Of a stretch of 64,000 nt of DNA, positions 48,949-58,756 are shown piece after piece. Positions within the stretch are counted from its first letter, which is position 1, and every line of letters begins with the position of its first letter. Source of the DNA: Lichenihabitans psoromatis. Lineage in GTDB: Bacteria; Pseudomonadota; Alphaproteobacteria; Rhizobiales; Beijerinckiaceae. The notes beneath the pieces are model-generated. The model was not told the DNA's origin. It did no database searches and was given only the letters and a program-made list of their open reading frames with translations. The position numbers and the translations under genes are program-made. The DNA lies in the NCBI RefSeq assembly GCF_004323635.1, contig NZ_CP036515.1, positions 4,341,501 to 4,405,500 on the forward strand. Reading direction: 5' to 3'.

Positions 48949-50871
48949 ATGAATCCGAACTTCCGGAACTTCGCCCTTTGGGTGATCATATTCCTGCTTG
49001 TGGTCGCTTTGGTGCTGTTGTTCCAAAATCCAGGCCAGCGCTCGCAGACGCAAGACATTACCTTCAGCCAGTTGCTGAGCGAGGTCGATAGCGGTCGCGT
49101 GCGTGAGGTTACGATCGCGGGCGCCGAGATCACGGGTCATTTCAATGACAATCGTGCTTTCTCGACCTATGCACCGAACGATCCGAGCTTGGTGCAAAAT
49201 CTCTACAAGAAGAATGTGCAGATCACCGCGAAGCCGCCGTCGGACGGTAATTCTTGGCTGGTGACGCTTTTGGTCAATGGGCTGCCTCTGCTCGCCTTCA
49301 TCGGAATTTGGATCTTCATGTCCCGGCAAATGCAGGGGGCGGGCGGCAAAGCCATGGGGTTTGGTAAGTCGAAGGCCAAACTACTGACCGAGGCCCATGG
49401 TCGTGTCACGTTTGAGGACGTGGCTGGCGTCGATGAGGCCAAGGACGACCTCCAGGAGATCGTCGAATTCCTGCGCGACCCGCAGAAGTTCCAGCGACTC
49501 GGCGGCCGTATCCCGCGTGGCGTCCTTCTGGTCGGACCGCCCGGCACTGGTAAGACGCTGCTGGCTCGTGCCATCGCCGGCGAGGCCAGCGTTCCGTTCT
49601 TCACCATCTCGGGTTCAGACTTCGTCGAAATGTTTGTCGGTGTCGGCGCGAGCCGCGTGCGCGACATGTTCGAGCAGGCGAAGAAGAATGCGCCTTGCAT
49701 CATCTTCATCGACGAAATCGATGCGGTCGGTCGCCATCGCGGCGCCGGTCTTGGCGGCGGCAATGACGAGCGGGAGCAGACCCTCAACCAGTTGCTGGTC
49801 GAAATGGACGGCTTCGAGGCTAATGAAGGCATCATCCTGATCGCGGCGACGAACCGTCCGGATGTTCTCGACCCTGCGTTGCTGCGCCCAGGCCGCTTCG
49901 ATCGCCAGATCGTGGTCCCGAATCCCGATGTGGTCGGCCGCGAGCGTATCTTGAAGGTGCATGTTCGGAAGGTGCCGCTGTCGCCGGACGTCGATCTCAA
50001 GACCGTCGCGCGTGGGACACCCGGCTTCTCCGGCGCCGACTTGATGAACCTCGTCAACGAAGCAGCTTTGATGGCGGCTCGCCGCAGCAAGCGAATCGTC
50101 ACGATGTCGGAGTTCGAGGACGCGAAGGACAAGATCATGATGGGCGCCGAGCGCCGCACCTTAGTCATGACCGAGCAGGAAAAGATGCTGACGGCCTATC
50201 ACGAAGGTGGTCATGCGATCGTGGCTCTCAGCGTGTCGGCGACCGATCCCGTTCACAAGGCGACGATCATTCCGCGTGGCCGTGCACTCGGCATGGTCAT
50301 GCAATTGCCGGAGCGCGATAAGCTGTCGATGAGCTTCGAGCAGATGACCTCGCGCCTCGCCGTGTTGATGGGCGGACGCGTCGCTGAGGAATTGATCTTC
50401 GGCAAGGACAAGGTCACGTCCGGCGCTCAGTCGGACATTGAGCAGGCCACCAAACTGGCGCGCGCGATGGTTACGCGCTGGGGGTTCTCCGACGAACTCG
50501 GCACGGTCATGTACGGCGAAAACCAGGAAGAGGTGTTCCTCGGTTATTCGATGGGCAAGCAGAACAATATTTCCGAATCGACATCCCAGAAGATCGACTC
50601 GGAAGTGCGGCGGCTCGTCGAGAATGGCTTGGCCGAAGCAACCGAGATTTTGACCCGTCGCAAGGGGGATCTCGAATCGCTCGCGAGAGGTCTGCTCGAA
50701 TATGAGACCTTGTCGGGTGACGAGATCATCGGCCTGCTGAAAGGTCGCTTGCCGGTGCGCGAAACCGGTGACGACCCGACCCCGCCGCGTGCCTCGCCGG
50801 TGCCGAACATCGGCAAGGGACGTCCGAAGTCGGGTCCTGAAACCGGCCTCGAGCCGCAACCTCAGGCTTGA
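48949..50871 (+). CDS. ftsH: ATP-dependent zinc metalloprotease FtsH
   Basis: This 640-residue membrane protease has two transmembrane helices (about 6-25 and 102-122) around a small periplasmic part. Its AAA+ domain carries Walker A GPPGTGKT (about 196-203), Walker [13 protein letters not shown] and the SRH. The zinc protease motif HEGGH is at about 418-422, with Gly where many relatives have Ala. It degrades damaged membrane proteins and some cytosolic regulators. It follows tilS by 207 bp and ends at a strong terminator. The C-terminal tail is Pro/Gly-rich and probably disordered. Confidence 0.97.
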   Translation: MNPNFRNFALWVIIFLLVVALVLLFQNPGQRSQTQDITFSQLLSEVDSGRVREVTIAGAEITGHFNDNRAFSTYAPNDPSLVQNLYKKNVQITAKPPSDGNSWLVTLLVNGLPLLAFIGIWIFMSRQMQGAGGKAMGFGKSKAKLLTEAHGRVTFEDVAGVDEAKDDLQEIVEFLRDPQKFQRLGGRIPRGVLLVGPPGTGKTLLARAIAGEASVPFFTISGSDFVEMFVGVGASRVRDMFEQAKKNAPCIIFIDEIDAVGRHRGAGLGGGNDEREQTLNQLLVEMDGFEANEGIILIAATNRPDVLDPALLRPGRFDRQIVVPNPDVVGRERILKVHVRKVPLSPDVDLKTVARGTPGFSGADLMNLVNEAALMAARRSKRIVTMSEFEDAKDKIMMGAERRTLVMTEQEKMLTAYHEGGHAIVALSVSATDPVHKATIIPRGRALGMVMQLPERDKLSMSFEQMTSRLAVLMGGRVAEELIFGKDKVTSGAQSDIEQATKLARAMVTRWGFSDELGTVMYGENQEEVFLGYSMGKQNNISESTSQKIDSEVRRLVENGLAEATEILTRRKGDLESLARGLLEYETLSGDEIIGLLKGRLPVRETGDDPTPPRASPVPNIGKGRPKSGPETGLEPQPQA

Positions 50872-50886
50872 TTTTAGTCAGCGACG

Positions 50887-50914
50887 AAAACCCGGCTCAC
50901 GCCGGGTTTTTTTT
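50887..50914 (+). terminator. Rho-independent terminator after ftsH
   Basis: A 10-bp perfect stem (aaaacccggc at 50887-50896 with gccgggtttt at 50901-50910), a TCAC loop and a run of eight T residues. It lies between ftsH and the convergent podJ-like gene. Confidence 0.93.
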
Positions 50915-50961
50915 GCTTTGATGAACCCGAGCCGGCGAGGAGGTAACCTCCGGCTCGAATG

Positions 50962-53900
50962 CTAGAGGCGACTGATCCGTGGGGCGAGAGTGCCGCTCCG
51001 GCTGCTCGCGCCTGGCTGCGTCGAACCCGATGCGTTCGGGGCCGGAGCATGTGCTGCGGGCACATTCGAGGTCGTCGGCACCGGTCCTTGCGGCTGGACC
51101 GCATCCCATCCGGCAGCCGGTGGCGGCACCTCATTGGCGGCGGCGATCGGCGGCGTCGGTCGAAAATTCTCCGCAGCCGCCTTAGCGGCCGCGAGCGTCT
51201 TGGCATCGAGCTTGGCTGCGACATCGTCCCGCTTGCGGGCCGCGTCGTCGTCACCCTGTGCGGCAGCGATCGCGAACCACGTATAGGATTGCGCCAAGCT
51301 TTGTTCGATGCCGAGCCCTCGCGCGTAAAGAATTGCAAGGTTGAATTGACTGTCGCGCACGCCCATCTGACTGGCCTTGCCGAACCACGTCGCCGCCTTC
51401 GGATAATCCGGCTTGCCGCCGGCGCCTTCAGCCGACATGACCGCCAGATTATGCATTGCTCGGATGTTCCCCTGCTCGGCCGCCTGCTGATACCAGCGTG
51501 ACGAAATGGCCGGGTCGCGCGGCACGCCGAGCCCCTTTTCGTAGAGCGAGCCGAGCCGATAGGCCGCCGGGGCGAGCCCCTGAGTCGCCGCCTTTTCGAG
51601 CCACTCGGCCGCTTGTTTCGGATCGCGCGGCAGACCTCGTCCATCGGCCAAACGTAAGCCGAGTTCGAATTGCGCCGCCGCATTGCCGCTGCTCGCAAGG
51701 TCGCGCAAGCCCGAAGCTGTCGGGCTGGGCTGGGGGCCGGAGAGGGGCGGACGGCCCATGGCAAGAGTTGGAAGCGACTTGGCCGGAGCGACAACGGCGG
51801 TTTTAGGTTGGTCCGCTACGGCAGGCGCAGGCGGCACCAGCGCCACAGTCGCGGCGGGCCCTCCGACTGCGGCATCACCGGCCGCGCCGGCAAGCGCCTC
51901 GCGCTTCACCGCGGGTATCGCGCCCGTCGACGACGGTTGCGGTTCAGCCACGTTCGCTGCCGTTGCAGACCCGACCGTCGATGCGCCATCGGCCGGCACG
52001 GCGCTCAGGCGCGCGACTTGGATCGCGCCAAGCAAAAGCACCAAGCCGGCAAGGCTAAGCAGCATGGGCCGCCGATGCTTTGCCGAGAAGTCCTTCACCC
52101 GATCCATCAGGGACGTCGACGAGCCGAGACGCTGAGCTTGATGATCGCCCCGACGGGTCGCGGCCGTCGCGGCGCATGCTGCCGTATCCTGCGCGGCCGC
52201 GAGAGCGGCACGGCGAGCAGCGGCGATAAATTGTGATGGATCGGCCTTGACGTCGGGGGCTCGCGCCGCGTCGGTCGAGGCCTCCGCCGGACGCGATAAC
52301 ATCCGGGGATTGCCAACCGATCCGGGTTCGATCGGAACATCGGCATCGAGCGACGCCAGAGCGGCGCGTGGACGCTCTCCTGCCTGACGCACGCCCGGAG
52401 GCGGCACGCGAGAGGCATCATCCGTCGTGGCGCCCTGCCCGGCTTTGCCGACCTGAGATGCGGCCGAGACGGAAGTCTCCGCAACCCCTGGAAGAGCCAG
52501 GCGGTCGACAACTTTTTCGAGCGTTTCATTCAGGGTCGCCAGCATCGCATGCAGGCGCTGATCCGAGGTCTCGCGCGTTGCGCGGAAGTCGGAGAGTTCC
52601 TGCGACACCTGCTCGACGGCTGCTTCGGCGTTCGCATGGCCTTTGCCAAACGGCAGGGCGGAATCCAGCATGGCGGCGCGCAGTGTATCGCGGGCGGCAG
52701 TCCGGGCCGCGCCCTCGGCAGCGTTGATGGCCGCCTCGCGCGTTTCTTCGAGTTGCGAAAACAACTCGCCGAGCGAGCGTTCGACCGACACGATCGCGGT
52801 CAATCCCGCGTCGCTCTTATCGATCCGCTCGGCTAATTTTCCGACCTGCGCCTGGAGGTCGCCGAACACCTGGGCATCGGCCTGTGGCTCGCGAGCATCA
52901 TCGAGCTTCTGCGCGAGTTGCTGTAGCATGCCCTCCAGCGCCGCGACATCTGGCACAGGCTGACGCAAGGTCTCGATCCGGCCGATTAACCCTTCGATCA
53001 TCTGCTCCATCGCCGGTTGATCGAGCGGCGGCAGGGCGGTGCGGGACAGCAGCCGATCGTCCAGCGATCCCTGAACATGATCGAGCCGCTTCGAGAGGGT
53101 TTCGATGACGCTTGGCTTCACCTGACCGGCAATCGCCATGTCGATCTTGGCCGCGAGTGCCTCGAGCCGGCGTTCGATGAGGTCGAGCGTCGACCCTTCG
53201 GTTGACGAGCCAGGAGATTGAGCCCCGGAGCCGGAAGGCTCAGCCCGGAGGCGAGACGCCGCCAATTTCTGGGTCGGCATGAGCTTGGCGCGTCTGTCGC
53301 TGGACTGGTCCTGTCTCGTCGAGAGCGTGACGTGAGGTTGCGCGTCGATCTTGCGATCCGCTTGCTCCTCAGCGCGCTGCGGGCTGACCGGGGGGGCTGT
53401 CGGCTCATCTGCGGTCACGGCCGCCTGCCGGTCCAACATGATTTGCCGCTCGGAGATTTCGGCGATCGCCTGCGCCAAGGTTCGAAACGGCGGCGCATCC
53501 GAGAGGATCGGCGCTGGCGTCGAATCGGCCATCTTTGCCGTCTCGACGGCGGCGGCAGCTCGCGTCGCTGCCGGGCGGCTTGGCGGCATTACGACATCGG
53601 TGCCCGACGGGTCCTGTTTGCGATCGAGAGCCCGGAAAAGTGCGGTGAGTTTTGCCTCGACCCGCCGCAACTCCTCGGCGCCCGACTGTTCCGCAGCAGC
53701 CGAAGACCCGTCGTCCGAAGCCGCCTGTGTCGCGACCGCCTGAACGTCGATCGGTCGAGGGGCCACGATGGGCGCGCGTGTCGGCGCGGAGGCGTCGAGG
53801 GTCGATCCGAGGCGTCCGTTCAGCGGGCCGAAGGGTCGGGCGGTCTCAGGCATCGATCGACCGCGCGTGGGTGCTGCAGTCTTCGTCGGGCTGGGCTTGG

Positions 53901-54267
53901 CTGGAGCCGTCGCGCCGCCATTTGCTCCGAACCAGTCTCGCATACGCGTGCCCGACGTCATTTTTTGTCTTTCGGAAGCTCGAGGTGAAGACGGCGGCAA
54001 GGACGATCGGCTTGGTTCGGATGAGTCGCGGGTCTCGGAGGCGCCACGTGTCTCCCCGCTCAGGCGGGCCAATCGTTCAGTGACGGCATAGACCCGCTCT
54101 TCGGCATCGAGCTTTGCAACATCGACACCCAACATCTCGGCGCGCTCTGCGATGATGGCATCGAGCCATTCACCGACCGACAGTCCCTCTCGCTTGGCCG
54201 CACGGCGAGCCGCCTCGCGAATATCGAGGTTGCTGTCACCGCTGCTCCAAGGAACCGCCTTGTTCAT
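50962..54267 (-). CDS. podJ: PodJ-like polar localization factor with SEL1 repeats
   Basis: This 1101-residue protein begins MNKAVPWSSGDSNLDIREAA followed by KREGLSVGEWLDAIIAERAEMLG, the conserved N terminus of Rhizobiales PodJ proteins. A long disordered region follows (about 50-380). Coiled coil occupies about 380-640. One transmembrane helix lies at about 735-755 (LLSLAGLVLLLGAIQVARL), and four SEL1 repeats at about 850-1000 in the periplasmic part (such as QFELGLRLADGRGLPRDPK). PodJ marks the new pole and organises division and polar growth. The start is ATG 54267; an upstream ATG (54450) would give 61 extra residues with no family resemblance. It is convergent with ftsH. Confidence 0.88.
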   Translation of the reverse strand: MNKAVPWSSGDSNLDIREAARRAAKREGLSVGEWLDAIIAERAEMLGVDVAKLDAEERVYAVTERLARLSGETRGASETRDSSEPSRSSLPPSSPRASERQKMTSGTRMRDWFGANGGATAPAKPSPTKTAAPTRGRSMPETARPFGPLNGRLGSTLDASAPTRAPIVAPRPIDVQAVATQAASDDGSSAAAEQSGAEELRRVEAKLTALFRALDRKQDPSGTDVVMPPSRPAATRAAAAVETAKMADSTPAPILSDAPPFRTLAQAIAEISERQIMLDRQAAVTADEPTAPPVSPQRAEEQADRKIDAQPHVTLSTRQDQSSDRRAKLMPTQKLAASRLRAEPSGSGAQSPGSSTEGSTLDLIERRLEALAAKIDMAIAGQVKPSVIETLSKRLDHVQGSLDDRLLSRTALPPLDQPAMEQMIEGLIGRIETLRQPVPDVAALEGMLQQLAQKLDDAREPQADAQVFGDLQAQVGKLAERIDKSDAGLTAIVSVERSLGELFSQLEETREAAINAAEGAARTAARDTLRAAMLDSALPFGKGHANAEAAVEQVSQELSDFRATRETSDQRLHAMLATLNETLEKVVDRLALPGVAETSVSAASQVGKAGQGATTDDASRVPPPGVRQAGERPRAALASLDADVPIEPGSVGNPRMLSRPAEASTDAARAPDVKADPSQFIAAARRAALAAAQDTAACAATAATRRGDHQAQRLGSSTSLMDRVKDFSAKHRRPMLLSLAGLVLLLGAIQVARLSAVPADGASTVGSATAANVAEPQPSSTGAIPAVKREALAGAAGDAAVGGPAATVALVPPAPAVADQPKTAVVAPAKSLPTLAMGRPPLSGPQPSPTASGLRDLASSGNAAAQFELGLRLADGRGLPRDPKQAAEWLEKAATQGLAPAAYRLGSLYEKGLGVPRDPAISSRWYQQAAEQGNIRAMHNLAVMSAEGAGGKPDYPKAATWFGKASQMGVRDSQFNLAILYARGLGIEQSLAQSYTWFAIAAAQGDDDAARKRDDVAAKLDAKTLAAAKAAAENFRPTPPIAAANEVPPPAAGWDAVQPQGPVPTTSNVPAAHAPAPNASGSTQPGASSRSGTLAPRISRL

Positions 54268-54317
54268 CGTCGCGCCAATCAGGCCATCGGCCCAGTTCCG
54301 GTCAGTCGCATCGCAGT

Positions 54318-54461
54318 CGTTCACAACGCAAATCGTTGGTGGTTTGTGAACGCTACCCTGCCGTCCCCGAGTTTCGTTCAGCAGGGTAAACAGGAGGTTA
54401 AGACAACCTCCGATGCTGAACAGGACACAACCCATTCCCACCGATAACAACTATGGGTTGT
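54318..54461. other. Cluster of inverted repeats between podJ and merR
   Basis: Five inverted repeats fill this stretch. A 9-bp cgttcacaa/ttgtgaacg (54318-54326, 54344-54352) and a 9-bp acaacccat/atgggttgt (54427-54435, 54453-54461) share a 17-nt spacer. Between them lie taccctg/cagggta (54354-54360, 54382-54388), ttcagca/tgctgaa (54377-54383, 54414-54420) and a nested ggaggtt/aacctcc (54393-54399, 54405-54411). The arms at 54377-54388 overlap, so two alternative structures exclude one another. It is probably the podJ leader or a regulatory region. Confidence 0.6.
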
Positions 54462-54486
54462 AATTAGTCTGACCTAACGTTAGATT
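54458..54486 (+). promoter_or_regulatory. Candidate merR promoter with palindromic operator
   Basis: TTGTAA (54458-54463), 17 bp, then TAGATT (54481-54486) make a plausible -35/-10 pair ahead of the MerR gene. A perfect 10-bp palindrome, ctaacgttag (54474-54483), overlaps the -10 element and is a good operator candidate for autoregulation. The palindrome is visible; the regulator is inference. Confidence 0.4.
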
Positions 54487-54536
54487 TCGGGAAATCGAGG
54501 CGTCGCAAGCGTCGCCCCATCTCACGGAACCCAGTG

Positions 54537-54959
54537 ATGAGCCTTGCGAAATCGCCGCAGCGACCCAGTCCGGCACGACCCCGTTCAGAGGACGTCAAAA
54601 TCGAGCGGATCAGTATCGGAGAGATGGCGCGTGCCTTCGACGTCAGCCTGCGGACGCTCCGTTTCTATGAGGATCGTGGCCTGCTTGTGCCACGCCGAGA
54701 CGGTATGACGCGACTTTACGCCAACAGCGATAAGGCTCGCCTCGACATGATCCTGCAAGCCAAGCAGCTTGGTTTCACGCTCACCGAAATCCGTGACATG
54801 TTGGCCGGCGCGGAGCCCCGTACCGAGACCAATAGGCTACATCTCAAAAGCGAGCAGATCGTAGCGCAGATTGCTCACCTTGAACGCCAACGCAATGAGA
54901 TCGATGGCGCCATATCGGTTCTGCGCGACGCGCAGGCCGACATCGACGGCCGGCCCTAG
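54537..54959 (+). CDS. MerR family transcriptional regulator
   Basis: This 140-residue protein has the MerR winged-helix domain (about 25-95; SIGEMARAFDVSLRTLRFYEDRG with MTRLYANSDKARL), then a coiled-coil dimer helix (about 105-135). No Cys-rich metal loop is seen, so it is unlikely to sense metal. Similar MerR proteins beside acyl-CoA dehydrogenase genes control fatty acid or branched-chain acid catabolism. The fadE-type gene lies 272 bp downstream. The start is ATG 54537; a GTG three bases before it is also possible. Confidence 0.85.
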   Translation: MSLAKSPQRPSPARPRSEDVKIERISIGEMARAFDVSLRTLRFYEDRGLLVPRRDGMTRLYANSDKARLDMILQAKQLGFTLTEIRDMLAGAEPRTETNRLHLKSEQIVAQIAHLERQRNEIDGAISVLRDAQADIDGRP

Positions 54960-55231
54960 ACCCAAAATCGCTACGGCCTCAGCACTCGGTCAAATAAGCG
55001 AGTGCGTTGCCTATCGCCCGCTCCATCCCTGGTTGCGAGCGAGCGTCGCTGTTTGACCGCGGTCTCGCGCTCTGGCCCCACCGCCACCATGTCGCGACCA
55101 CAAACCACACGCATCTTGGCTGGCCGACACGAGAGCACGCTCCACATTGGAGAGAGCTGGCCGAGCCGCATGGTTTGGCAAGCTTTGACCGTGATACTCT
55201 CGACCGCAGTGGCCTGCCGAACGGATGAGTG

Positions 55232-57025
55232 ATGCCGACCTATAAAGCCCCGATCGACGAAGTCATGTTTTTGCTGAACGACGTGTTTCGGATTGAACGC
55301 CACAACAATCTGCCAGGCTTTTCCGACGCCACGCCCGACGTTGTCGAGGCGATCCTGACCGAAGGCGCGAAGCTCAGCGAAGGCGTGTTGCTTCCGCTGA
55401 ACCAGAGTGGCGACCGGGATGGCTGTGTCCGCAACGCCGATGCGTCGGTCACGACCCCGCACGGGTTTCGGGAGGCCTATAAGCTTTATGCCGAAGGCGG
55501 CTGGGTCGGAATTTCAGGTGATCCGGCCTATGGCGGCCAAGGCTTGCCCCAGGCGATCGGCGCCATCATCAACGAGTTCTGCACCTCCGCCAATATGGCG
55601 TTTACGATGTATCCAGGCCTGACAAAAAGCGCGTTTTCGGCGCTCCTGGCTCATGGAAGCGACAAGCAGAAGCAGACCTATGTCCCGAAGCTGATCGCCG
55701 GCGAGTGGCTCGGCACGATGAACTTGACCGAACCGCAATGCGGGACCGATCTCGGGCTCCTCCGCACCAAAGCGGTTCCACAGCCGGATGGGGCCTATGC
55801 CATTACGGGTCAAAAGATCTTCATATCGGCGGGCGAGCACGATCTGACGCCCAACATCATCCATCTCGTCTTGGCGCGAATCGAGGGCGCGCCGGCGGGC
55901 ACGAAAGGCATCTCGCTCTTCATCGTTCCCAAGATGATAGTGAACCCGGATGGGTCACTCGGCGCGCGCAATAAGGTCTCCTGCGGCTCCATCGAACGTA
56001 AGATGGGCATTCACGGGAACGCCACCTGCGTGATGAACTACGATGGAGCGACGGGCTGGCTGGTCGGGGAACCCAACAAGGGCCTCAACGCCATGTTCGT
56101 GATGATGAACGAGGCCCGGCTCGGCGTCGCCAACCAGGGACTCGCTCAATCCGAGGTCGCCTACCAAAACGCCGCAGCCTATGCGAAGGAGCGGCTGCAG
56201 GGACGCTCGATCTCCGGCCGCAAGGCTGAAGACAAAGTGGCCGACCCGATCATCGTGCATCCCGACGTCCGCCGCATGCTGTTGACGATCCGCGCCTTTA
56301 ACGAGGCGGCCCGCGCGCTCCTCATGTCGACCGCGATCGAGGTCGATCTCGCCCATCAGGGGGGCGATAAGGCCCTGGCGCAACGGGCCGAGGATCGGCT
56401 CGGTCTGATGACGCCGATCCTCAAGGGCGTGTTCACCGACCTTGGCTTCGACAATTGCGTGCTGGCCCAACAGGTGCTCGGCGGCCACGGCTATGTGGCC
56501 GAATGGGGCATGGAGCAGTTCGTGCGCGATGCGCGTATCGCGATGATCTACGAGGGCGCAAACGGAATCCAGGCCCTCGATCTTGTCGGTCGCAAGCTGC
56601 CGAAGGATGGAGGCCGTGCTTTCATGTCGTTCATGAGCGAGGTCGCGCAGACGCTTGAAAGCGTTAAGGATGATGCGGAGTTAACGTTTGACGTGAAGGC
56701 CATGAAGCAGGGTCTCGATCGGCTGCAACAGGCCACCCTATGGTTCATGCAGAACGCCATGGCCAAGCCCGACAATGCGGGTGCTGGATCGACCGACTAC
56801 ATGCATTTGTTCGGCCTCGTGGCACTCGGGCATATGTGGCTGCTCATGTGTAAGGCCGCTTTGGTTGCAAAAGCCGAGGGGCGTGGCGACCCGGCCCGCT
56901 GGGCGAGCAAACTTGCGGTCGGCCGGTTTTTCATGGAACGGATGCTTCCCGAGACCGGCACTCGTTTGGCGCGGATCACAGCCGGAGCCGATGCCGTGAT
57001 GGCAATGCCGGCCGAGGCGTTCTAA
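55232..57025 (+). CDS. Acyl-CoA dehydrogenase (FadE-like, long type with C-terminal domain)
   Basis: This 597-residue flavoenzyme has the core acyl-CoA dehydrogenase fold (about 75-450). Signatures are GTMNLTEPQCGTDLGLLRTKA, ITGQKIFISAGEHDL and QQVLGGHGYVAEWGMEQFVRDARI. A C-terminal extension (about 460-597, beginning MSEVAQTLESVKDDAELTF) is typical of the 590-600 residue family. It carries out the first beta-oxidation step and is likely in one unit with the downstream fadA and fadB. A short MPTYKAPIDEVMFLLNDVF N terminus fits the family. The exact chain length is not known. Confidence 0.9.
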   Translation: MPTYKAPIDEVMFLLNDVFRIERHNNLPGFSDATPDVVEAILTEGAKLSEGVLLPLNQSGDRDGCVRNADASVTTPHGFREAYKLYAEGGWVGISGDPAYGGQGLPQAIGAIINEFCTSANMAFTMYPGLTKSAFSALLAHGSDKQKQTYVPKLIAGEWLGTMNLTEPQCGTDLGLLRTKAVPQPDGAYAITGQKIFISAGEHDLTPNIIHLVLARIEGAPAGTKGISLFIVPKMIVNPDGSLGARNKVSCGSIERKMGIHGNATCVMNYDGATGWLVGEPNKGLNAMFVMMNEARLGVANQGLAQSEVAYQNAAAYAKERLQGRSISGRKAEDKVADPIIVHPDVRRMLLTIRAFNEAARALLMSTAIEVDLAHQGGDKALAQRAEDRLGLMTPILKGVFTDLGFDNCVLAQQVLGGHGYVAEWGMEQFVRDARIAMIYEGANGIQALDLVGRKLPKDGGRAFMSFMSEVAQTLESVKDDAELTFDVKAMKQGLDRLQQATLWFMQNAMAKPDNAGAGSTDYMHLFGLVALGHMWLLMCKAALVAKAEGRGDPARWASKLAVGRFFMERMLPETGTRLARITAGADAVMAMPAEAF

Positions 57026-57049
57026 ACTGCGCCATCGGGAGGCGCGGGA

Positions 57050-57526
57050 ATGACGCCGGATGTCGACCACAGGGAGACGGGACACGCATCAGGGGGATGC
57101 CAGTGCGGTTCCGTCCGCTATCGGGCTTCGATGCCGGTCGAATCCGCCAAAGTCTGCCACTGCCGCATGTGCCAACAGGCTGGCGGAGCCCCGTTCATGG
57201 CCTTCGTCTCAATTCCGACAACCCAGGTGATGTGGACCCGCGGCGAGCCAACCTGGTTTGCAAGTTCGAGTATCGCCTCACGCGGCTTTTGCCGAGCCTG
57301 CGGGACGCCGCTTGCCTATCGTCAGTCGGCTGCAACGATCGAGCTGACGATTGGATCGTTCGACGATCCGACCCTGATCGCCCCCACCTCACGACTCGGG
57401 CTCGAGGCGGTCCTGCCCTGGAGTGAGACGATCGGAACCTTACCGATCGAAGCAACGTCAGCGTGGCTGGCCGGAACCGCCCATGAGCCCGTCATCAACC
57501 ACCAGCACCCCGATCACGACACCTGA
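57050..57526 (+). CDS. GFA (CENP-V) fold protein, glutathione-dependent formaldehyde-activating enzyme family
   Basis: This 158-residue protein has the zinc-binding GFA/CENP-V pattern: GGCQCGSVRYRA (about 17-28), VCHCRMCQQAGGAPFMAF (about 39-56) and GFCRACGTPLAYR. These Cys pairs bind two zinc ions. Its enzymatic role is uncertain in most members; true glutathione-dependent formaldehyde activity is rare. It is inserted between fadE and fadA, 25 bp after fadE and 18 bp before fadA, so it is probably co-transcribed. GGAGG lies upstream of the start. Confidence 0.85.
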   Translation: MTPDVDHRETGHASGGCQCGSVRYRASMPVESAKVCHCRMCQQAGGAPFMAFVSIPTTQVMWTRGEPTWFASSSIASRGFCRACGTPLAYRQSAATIELTIGSFDDPTLIAPTSRLGLEAVLPWSETIGTLPIEATSAWLAGTAHEPVINHQHPDHDT

Positions 57527-57543
57527 TCGTCCAAGGATTTCTC

Positions 57544-58752
57544 ATGCCTGACGCCTTTATCTACGATCATGTGCGAACGCCGCGCGGGCGCGGCAAGCCG
57601 GATGGTGCGCTGCACGAGGTCTCGACGCTCGGCCTCGCAACTGCGGTGCTCGATGCGCTGAAAACGCGCAACGCGCTGAACACGGCCCTGGTCGACGATG
57701 TGATCCTCGGTTGCGTCGATCCCGTCGGCGAGGCAGGCGGCGACATCGCCCGCGCGGCGGCGTTGACGGCCGATTATGGCGCGCATGTTCCCGGCGTGCA
57801 GATCAACCGCTTCTGCGCGTCAGGGCTCGATGCCGTGAATTTCGGTGCGGCCCAAATTATGGCCGGGCAGCACGACATGGTCGTGGGCGGAGGCGTCGAG
57901 TCGATGAGCCGCGTCGGCATCGGGGCATCGGGCGGCGCATGGCCGGTCGATCCGCAGATTGCGATCAAAAGCTATTTTATGCCGCAAGGCGTCTCGGCTG
58001 ATTTGATCGCGACCAAATACGGGCTATCGCGCGACGATGTCGATGCCTTCGCGGTCGAAAGCCAGAAGCGCGCCGCGCGGTCTTGGACCGAAGGGCGCTT
58101 TGGCGGGGCCGTCGTGCCGGTGCGCGACATTAACGGATTGACGCTGCTGGCGACCGACGAACACATGCGGCCGCAGACCGACATGCAGTCCCTGGCGGCG
58201 CTGAAACCCTCCTTTGCCATGATGGGGGACCAGGGCGGGTTCGATGCCGTCGCGATCCAGGCTCATCCGGAAATCGAGGCCGTCAACCACGTCCACCACG
58301 CGGGCAATTCATCGGGCATCGTGGACGGCGCGGCGGTCGTGCTGATCGGATCGGCCGACGCGGGCGAGAAAGCTGGCCTCCGGCCGCGCGCCCGCGTCCG
58401 CGCTTTCGCCAATATCGGCTCGGACCCGGCGTTGATGCTGACCGGGCCGATCGATGTGACCAAAAAGGTGCTGGCCCGCGCCGGCATGACGGTGGACGAC
58501 ATCGACCTCTTCGAGGTCAACGAGGCTTTTGCGGCGGTGGTGCTGCGCTATCAGCAGGCGTTCGACCTGTCGCTCGACAAGATCAACGTCAACGGGGGCG
58601 CCATCGCGCTCGGTCATCCGCTCGGCGCGACCGGCGCCATGCTGCTCGGTACCGTGCTCGACGAACTCGAACGCACCGGGAAGAGCACCGCGCTCATCAC
58701 GCTGTGCATCGGGGCCGGCATGGGGACCGCAACGATCATCGAACGGGTTTAA
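57544..58752 (+). CDS. fadA: Acetyl-CoA C-acyltransferase (thiolase)
   Basis: This 402-residue thiolase carries out the last step of beta-oxidation. The nucleophile Cys91 lies in [27 protein letters not shown] holds the His and [13 protein letters not shown] the second Cys. [13 protein letters not shown] and FFEVNEAF-like segments ([13 protein letters not shown]) are typical. AAGGA lies before the ATG. fadB starts 4 bp after its stop, consistent with an alpha-beta multienzyme complex. Confidence 0.93.
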   Translation: MPDAFIYDHVRTPRGRGKPDGALHEVSTLGLATAVLDALKTRNALNTALVDDVILGCVDPVGEAGGDIARAAALTADYGAHVPGVQINRFCASGLDAVNFGAAQIMAGQHDMVVGGGVESMSRVGIGASGGAWPVDPQIAIKSYFMPQGVSADLIATKYGLSRDDVDAFAVESQKRAARSWTEGRFGGAVVPVRDINGLTLLATDEHMRPQTDMQSLAALKPSFAMMGDQGGFDAVAIQAHPEIEAVNHVHHAGNSSGIVDGAAVVLIGSADAGEKAGLRPRARVRAFANIGSDPALMLTGPIDVTKKVLARAGMTVDDIDLFEVNEAFAAVVLRYQQAFDLSLDKINVNGGAIALGHPLGATGAMLLGTVLDELERTGKSTALITLCIGAGMGTATIIERV

Positions 58753-58756
58753 GATC

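Noticed and set aside
54268..54450. 61-residue N-terminal extension of the PodJ-like protein
   Set aside because: No resemblance to PodJ and it would cover the cluster of inverted repeats; the conserved N terminus begins at 54267.
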